Part shown: piece by piece, positions 58,755-64,000 of the stretch
Numbering within the stretch: position 1 is the first letter of the stretch
How the letters are laid out: each line of letters begins with the position of its first letter
NCBI GenBank assembly: GCA_006503475.1
Contig: RSEH01000001.1
Coordinates: 1 to 64,000, forward strand
Origin: Stentor roeselii
Lineage: Eukaryota > Ciliophora > Heterotrichea > Heterotrichida > Stentoridae
DNA: 64,000 nucleotides
Reading direction: 5' to 3'
Position numbers and translations under genes: made by a program
Notes under the pieces: generated by a model
Database searches by the model: none
What the model was told of the DNA's origin: nothing
The model's input: only the letters and a program-made list of their open reading frames with translations

Positions 58755-60224
58755 ATGAAATACGGAAGCTATGGAAGTTCTAAAGTCACTTTCGCACAGG
58801 CACCCATAAAAAGAGGGAAAAAACCATCAGAGAGAAAAAGAGATCTTGCTAAGCTCAAGAAAATGTTTCCAAATATCTTACAAGGTGAAATTGAAGCAGT
58901 TTACAATGAAAACAACGAAAATATTGAAGATTCGATTCTTAATCTTTCTAGTTTTGCTGCTGATGTCAAGGCAGTTGAATCTGAATCGTTTTTAGTTGAT
59001 GAAAAAAGTGAAAATTCGTCGAGAAAGGCAAACAACTTGGCTCTGCTTCATGATATGTTTGAGGATAAAGATCAGGAGTACATTGATAAAGTCTTCAGTC
59101 AGTGTAATGAGGATGTCTCGAAAACAACTGCTTTTATCATAGAATCAGTTGAAGAAAATGAAGACGACCTTAGTAGTGGATTTGGAAGTGATTTTATTGG
59201 ATTCGTTAACAAACAGGCACTTGATAGAAGGTGCAACCAGAACTTTGAAGAGATGGTTGTTGAGATGTTTCCTAATGTTAGCAGAGATGATGTGATTAGA
59301 GTTTTTAATCAGTGTAACAAGAACTTTGTACTGACTATTGATGTACTTGGCCACACGAACGAGTCGATAGAATTCGAAAAACCCAATCCACCTCCCAAAA
59401 AATACGACGAAGAATACCCAGACATGATAAAAGCTCCAAGAAGCAAGCTTCTAGTCGACGGTTACTGGTCAAAAGACCGTAACAACCATTTCCTGGAAGG
59501 CAACAACGTAGACGCAGTAAAAAAAATCAAGATCCTAAAGCAATCCTTTCCAGCAGTAGACGACATCATAATAAAAGAGACTTTTTTCCAGTTAGGAGAC
59601 AGTCTAACAGCGACTTTAGACCATTTAAAAGAGTTATTTCCAAGCAACTACCGAGAAATCCAAGCAGAGGGTCCGATTTTCATCCCCCACCCAGTCCAAC
59701 CCTCTTCCCAGAAGCCTTCCCCTGCCGAGCTGCTGCCTCTGGTGACTGACTCACGGCTTCCAGACCAGCATTTCGAGGACCTAGTGGCAACAATGCAAAG
59801 AGAAAAGCAATCTCACGACACTATCTTCCAAATAGCGGCAAATACAGCAGCTGGAGGAAACTTGACTGAGGCAAAAAAACTTTCAGATGAAGGAAAAAAA
59901 CATCAAAAACGGTTTCGTGAGATTTACTTGAAAGTCTTTAGAGAGATTTTTAGAAGAAATAACCCTGATGTTGAAAATTCTGATAAAATTGACTTACATG
60001 GACTGCAGATTGAAGAAGCTTTAGCCATGCTTGATAGTTTTTTGAATCATGTGAAAGGAAGTTTCAAGAAGGTTGAGGTGGTTACGGTATTTATTATTTA
60101 GGGCAGAGGGTCGCACTCGGTCAGGGGAATTTCGAAGTTAAAGCCGGCGGTTTCAGACTTTTTAAGTCAAGGCGGGTTTAAGTTTAGCGAACTGGATGGA
60201 GGGTACCTGGTTTCTTTGCCTTAG
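58755..60224 (+). CDS. CUE-domain and Smr-domain protein (spliced)
   Basis: Two exons join through a 15-nt intron at 60087-60101, giving about 484 residues. Two or more CUE-like units occur (KMFPNILQGEIEAVYNENNE; EMFPNVSRDDVIRVFNQCNK; QSFPAVDDIIIKETFFQLGD). The C-terminus is a Smr domain: DLHGLQIEEALAMLDSFLNH and, across the splice, VTGRGSHSVRGISKLKPAVS. Smr domains act as nicking endonucleases or RNA-cleaving modules; CUE domains bind ubiquitin. This layout resembles Cue2/NEDD4BP2-type ribosome rescue nucleases, where collided ribosomes are cut. A role in no-go decay is inference, but it is notable beside TCF25/Rqc1 in the same window. Confidence 0.9.
60087..60101 (+). other. 15-nt intron in CUE-Smr gene
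   Basis: GTATTTATTATTTAG, phase 0, ending in in-frame TAG if retained. Splicing completes the Smr motif TGRGSHS. Confidence 0.95.
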
Positions 60225-60332
60225 CTGAAGGATTGGGTTTAGTTAGGTTTAGATAATGGTTTGGTTATTTTAGAATTAGACTTGCTGGATTTGTGGATTA
60301 TCTTAAAACTTTATTTTTAGAAAAGTTGGTTA

Positions 60333-61748
60333 TCAGAGCTTTTTATTTTGCAGTCTTCTTCGGATTAAGTCGAAAGTATCTAAAAAGATGAGATTGTGTC
60401 CGAAGATTTTCCTGAAGTCGAATTTTATGTCGTTTTCAGATAAAAACAGAGAAATCTCGAATTTCAAATCTCTTCCCAGGTCAGTTCTATTATCATTTTC
60501 ATTCATTCTCGTTCTTGTGACCATGCCAATAGTCCTCACACGAATTTTAAACTTTTCTATAATTTTCCATTCAAATTTACAGTCTTTAAGTACAGTGAAA
60601 AGAACCTCAACCATTTCTTCAGTGCTCATCTGAGCAAAAAATCCAAATTTCCAGTCATTCGGAGGATTGCAAGTGCGAAAAGGAAAAAAAAGTCCAGGAA
60701 ACATCTTAGCGGGTATTTCAATCGCATTTTGATTATACTGTTTACTATCATAAAGCAACTCATAGCTGGTAGTGAACAAGTCAAACCCTTTCCTCTCTAA
60801 AATCTTTTCTTTCAACCTGGCAGCTTCTTCACTAAGTCCTGAAAACTGTTGACTATTAAGCAAACTATAAAAAATCCCATCATCAATTCCAACTTTTTTA
60901 AACTTTTTCATCTTAGGGTATGATAAAAGTTGCATCCTGCCAAGCCAAGGATGATTCATCACTTCTGGCAAAGTGATTCTATTCAAGGGGTCAACTACAA
61001 AGCATTGACTTAGAAGACTGCAGAGAGCAGAAGAGACGTGGTAAGGAACTCGATAAACTCCATTTTTGATCTTATCGTAAAGACTCGGCAAAGTCGGCTC
61101 ATCAAAGGGGAGACTTCCACAGACAATAGTATATAAAATAACACCCAAACTCCATACATCAACCTCACTTCCACAGTACTTCGAGTTCGAAATAACTTCA
61201 GGAGCTGCGTAGTTAGCTGAACCACAACAAGTCTTTAAAAATTCTCCATCTTTCATGTAGTTTGAAAGACCAAAGTCAGAAATTTTCGGATTAAAACGCT
61301 CGTCGATTAGGATATTTTCTAGTTTTAAGTCTCGATGAGAAATTTTACGACTGTGGAAGTAATGAACGGCTTCTGTTATTTTTTGGAAAAGGATGCATGC
61401 ACGGTTTTCATCGAGTCTTCCTTCTCGCTCGATGATGTTGTAAAGTTCCCCGCCTGGAACGTATTCTAAGATGAGATAGAAATATTTTTCTGAGATGACA
61501 ATGTCGTATCTAGATGACTGGTACAGTTTTACTATGTTGGGATGATTGAAACTTCGAAGGATTTTTGCCTCTCGACGGATGTTGTGATAAAGGTTTTCAT
61601 TTTTCGCTTTTTCTATGTCGATTAATTTTATAGCGACCCGTCTACCAGTGACGTTATGTTGAGCCACTATTTAAACCTTACACTTAACTTTACCGAAAGC
61701 TCCTTCTCCAAGTCCTCGAAGAATCCTGTAGTTTTTAAGGTCTGACAT
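60333..61748 (-). CDS. AMPK/SNF1-type kinase alpha subunit (spliced)
   Basis: Two exons join through a 15-nt intron at 61667-61681, giving about 466 residues. The first exon supplies the Gly loop RGLGEGAFGKVK. Then come VAIKLID, ISHRDLKLENILID, and DFGLSNYMKDGEFLKTCCGS with the LKB1-type activation Thr. The C-terminus (GFFAQMSTEEMVEVLFTVLK, FEWKIIEKFKIRVR, FLDTFDLIRRRL) matches the AMPK alpha C-terminal domain that binds the beta subunit. It is a regulator of energy state. Without the splice the kinase would lack its nucleotide-binding loop. The start is in ATATAAATG. Confidence 0.95.
61667..61681 (-). other. 15-nt intron in AMPK-alpha gene
   Basis: GTAAGGTTTAAATAG on the minus strand, phase 1, A at position 10. 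Confidence 0.95.
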
Positions 61749-61969
61749 TTATATGGCCTTTGATGTCATCTCTTGAAACTAGTGAATGATTTAGATGAAT
61801 ACTGACAAACTGTTTAAAATGGAATCTGGAATAAATCAATATCATTAGTTTAATGAAATTGAAATTGATTAAAATTATTATCTACAATTCAAAGCCATTC
61901 AACAAGTATAAACATTTAATATCCTTAAAATTCCTTCTCAATAATTATTAAACTATTCAAACCTTAGCA

Positions 61970-62278
61970 TTAATAACTTTTTTGGCTTGAATGAGAACCT
62001 GATAAAGTCTCCTGGCTTTCAATTGTTTGGGTCGAGTATCCGACTTCTGCAAGAAAGCCGTAAGGATCTTCAAGACACTCAGAACCGTCACTTGAACATG
62101 CCCAACCAGGAGCACAGCATCGACTATTTGAACAGCAAACTCCAGCTGCGAATATGCAACAGCCCCATTTGTCATTGTCTCCTTTACAACAGCTGTATTC
62201 GCCTTCACAGATATGCTTATCTGAACATCTGCTTCCTAGGGTGACTAGAATTAAGATGAAAACCAAGGACAATTTCAT
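61970..62278 (-). CDS. small secreted granulin
   Basis: The protein has 102 residues: signal peptide (1 to about 18), then one granulin domain with paired cysteines (CEGEYSCCKGDNDKWGCCIF, VCCSNSRCCAPGWACSSDGS), then a Ser/Thr-rich tail with no Cys. Single granulin modules of this kind are secreted or lysosomal in other eukaryotes. The paired CC pattern leaves little doubt on the fold. The start is in TTATAAATG and lies 5 bp from the divergent CWC22 start. Confidence 0.93.
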   Translation of the reverse strand: MKLSLVFILILVTLGSRCSDKHICEGEYSCCKGDNDKWGCCIFAAGVCCSNSRCCAPGWACSSDGSECLEDPYGFLAEVGYSTQTIESQETLSGSHSSQKSY

Positions 62279-62286
62279 TTATAATG
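62276..62286. promoter_or_regulatory. bidirectional start, ATG codons 5 bp apart
   Basis: CATTTATAATG holds the granulin ATG on the minus strand and the CWC22 ATG on the plus strand, with TTATA between. Both transcripts must begin inside each other's coding region or at the start codons themselves. Confidence 0.6.
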
Positions 62287-64000
62287 GCGAGGAACAAAGA
62301 AGGAGTTTATATTCCTCCGTTTAGACTGGCTCAAATGAGGGATGAGATTGAAGATAAGTCTTCAGAGGAATATCAAAGGTTAATGTGGGACCTGCTTCGA
62401 AAGTCATTGAATGGAATTATTAATAAGGCAAACATCAGCAACCTGCCAAAGATCATATTTGAACTATTCAGTGAGAACCTCCTACGTGGTCGTGGCCTAC
62501 TCTGCAAAAGTCTCCTTCAAGGTCAACTAGCCGCTCCAAACTTCACCCACGTCTACGCAGCCCTAGTTGCCGTGATAAACACAAAACTTCCCGAAGTCGG
62601 TCTCCTGATAGTTCACCGTCTAATAAATCAATTCCAACGTTCTTACAAGCGCAGTGACAAGTTAACCTGCGTAGGTTCATTAAAATTCATTGCTCATCTA
62701 TTTAACCAGCAAGTAGTTCACGAGATCCTTCCCCTTCAAGTATCAGCCTTACTAATAGAGCAATCAACAGAAGACTCTATCGAGATAGTCTGTGACTTTC
62801 TAATAGAATGTGGTCAAGTGTTAAGTGAAATGAGTCCATTAGGAACAAACGTGATTTTCGAGAGACTCAGAGCGATTTTGCAAGAAGGAGGCACTTCAAA
62901 GCGAGTCCAATACACGATCGAGCAGCTGATGAACGTCCGCAAGGAAAAGTTCAGAGACAACCCGGGAGTCCTGCAGCAGTTGGACCTTGTTGAAGATTCT
63001 GATAAAGTCACTCATGAAGTCACTTTAGATCAGTCACTTGACTTGCAAGAAAAGTTTAATGTTTTTAGAGTCGACCCTCAGTTCATTGAAAATGAGAAGA
63101 TTTGGGAAGAAATTAAAAAAGAAATACTTGGAGATGAGGATAGTCAGGAAGATGTTGAAGAGGAAGAAGAAGAGCAAAGGGAAAAAGTCGTCATTCGTGA
63201 TATGACTGATGCGGATACTGTGAATTTAAAGAAAATGATTTACTTGAATGTGATGTCTAGTGTTGATTTTGAAGAATGTGCTAATAAAATGTTGAAACTT
63301 AAAATACGTCCTGGACAAGAAGGGGAAGTCGCTCATATGATTGTAGAATGTTGTATGCATGAAAGGTCTTATTTGAGGTTTTATGGATTGTTAGCTGAAA
63401 GGTTTTCAATTCTTAACCCGCTGTATAAGGACTTCTTGGAGGAGGAGTTTTTCAAGTTTTACAGTACAGTCGATAGATATGAAACTAACAAGTTAAGAAA
63501 CATCAGCAAGTTCTTCGCTCATCTTCTATTCACTGATGCGATCACCTGGGGAGTCATGAAAATAATCGTCTTGTCTGAGGACCAGACTACTTCTTCAAGC
63601 AGGATTTTTATTAAAAACTTGATGCAAGAAATCGCTGAAAACATCGGCACTGAAAATATGATTCTTAGGTTTAAGGACTTTGAATTAGAAGGGTGCTTTG
63701 ATGGGTTGTTTTTGAAAGATATTCCTAGAAATACAAGGTTTTGCATCAACTTCTTCACTTCTATTGGACTTGGAGAACTCACTGAGGAACTTAGAAAACA
63801 TTTGGAGACTTTTCCTGCACAAGCTGATGAAGAAAGTGATACTAGTGAAGAGACCTCGGAAAGTGATGAGGATCAGGTTGAGGTCATGCAGATTGAAGCA
63901 CTTAAGGATCCGATTAAGAAGATTGAAGAGGATCGGCTTAGTGTTTCTATGAGTATTGATTCTGGATTTTCATCGAAAAGGTCTAGCTCGTCGTCTAGAA
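62284..64000 (+). CDS. CWC22: CWC22 spliceosome factor, partial (runs off the window)
   Basis: About 572 residues are visible with no stop before the edge. MARNKEGVYIPPFRLAQMRD begins the MIF4G domain (SLNGIINKANISNLPKIIFE, RGRGLLCKSLLQGQ, FTHVYAALVAVINTKLPEVG). After an acidic linker comes the MA3 domain (SSVDFEECANKMLKLKI, ETNKLRNISKFFAHLLF, IPRNTRFCINFFTSIGLG). The acidic Ser-rich tail is cut by the window end. CWC22 places eIF4A3, hence the exon junction complex, on spliced mRNA. This is of interest in an organism with 15-nt introns. Confidence 0.96.
   Translation, partial: MARNKEGVYIPPFRLAQMRDEIEDKSSEEYQRLMWDLLRKSLNGIINKANISNLPKIIFELFSENLLRGRGLLCKSLLQGQLAAPNFTHVYAALVAVINTKLPEVGLLIVHRLINQFQRSYKRSDKLTCVGSLKFIAHLFNQQVVHEILPLQVSALLIEQSTEDSIEIVCDFLIECGQVLSEMSPLGTNVIFERLRAILQEGGTSKRVQYTIEQLMNVRKEKFRDNPGVLQQLDLVEDSDKVTHEVTLDQSLDLQEKFNVFRVDPQFIENEKIWEEIKKEILGDEDSQEDVEEEEEEQREKVVIRDMTDADTVNLKKMIYLNVMSSVDFEECANKMLKLKIRPGQEGEVAHMIVECCMHERSYLRFYGLLAERFSILNPLYKDFLEEEFFKFYSTVDRYETNKLRNISKFFAHLLFTDAITWGVMKIIVLSEDQTTSSSRIFIKNLMQEIAENIGTENMILRFKDFELEGCFDGLFLKDIPRNTRFCINFFTSIGLGELTEELRKHLETFPAQADEESDTSEETSESDEDQVEVMQIEALKDPIKKIEEDRLSVSMSIDSGFSSKRSSSSSR

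Noticed and set aside
1-64000. Reassigned stop codons, as in many ciliates
   Set aside because: Conserved genes end with TAA, TAG and TGA at the expected places, and no conserved protein contains an in-frame stop once 15-nt introns are removed.
1-64000. Mobile elements, CRISPR arrays or virus-derived genes
   Set aside because: No transposase, reverse transcriptase, integrase, capsid-like protein, terminal repeat or spaced direct-repeat array was found on either strand.

Overview
This window looks like macronuclear DNA of a heterotrich ciliate, most likely Stentor or a close relative. Four signs support this. Long reading frames end with all three standard stops, so no stop codon is reassigned. 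Nine genes or gene halves are joined by introns of exactly 15 nt (GT...AG), a size known from Stentor. Genes are packed almost end to end in AT-rich DNA. The gene content (CDPK, DYRK, VPS13, SHIPPO proteins, EGF-TM-RING) fits a ciliate. No telomere, virus copy or transposon was seen.

Region 1-17,400 is AT-rich and loosely packed, with lineage-specific genes: a 14-repeat WD40/pseudokinase protein, a divergent WD40-like protein, and two tandem paralogous giant membrane proteins. Two identical tRNA-His genes follow (17,465-17,793). From 18,010 to 64,000 the window is dense with mostly conserved genes: VPS13, an EGF-TM-RING protein, an Arb2/FAM172-like protein with a heptad repeat array, a CELF-like RNA-binding protein, a CLC channel or exchanger, an F-box-like protein, an MGCC pseudokinase, an RCC1-coiled-coil protein, a five-gene minus-strand run (CLEC16A, NAD synthetase, EF-hand, small membrane protein, 52-residue MGC protein), TCF25, a Qa-SNARE, PDCD5, a SHIPPO-repeat protein, a PP2C-like protein, an ACP-like protein, an actin-related protein, DYRK and CDPK kinases, a CUE-Smr protein, an AMPK-alpha kinase, a granulin, and CWC22 running off the right edge.

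The most unusual feature is gene spacing. Divergent start codons lie 5 or 6 bp apart. A stop codon directly abuts the next start. One start codon lies inside the upstream gene's coding sequence. Convergent stops touch or overlap. Many starts carry TATAAATG or a close variant, so transcription probably begins within or next to the start codon motif. Other points are an apparent 29-nt intron among 15-nt introns, an acyl carrier protein lacking its prosthetic-group serine, a nested-stem element in the 1.16-kb spacer at 31,895-33,058, and abrupt switches of strand composition inside genes.

Genes were recognised by reading protein motifs by eye; no database search was run.
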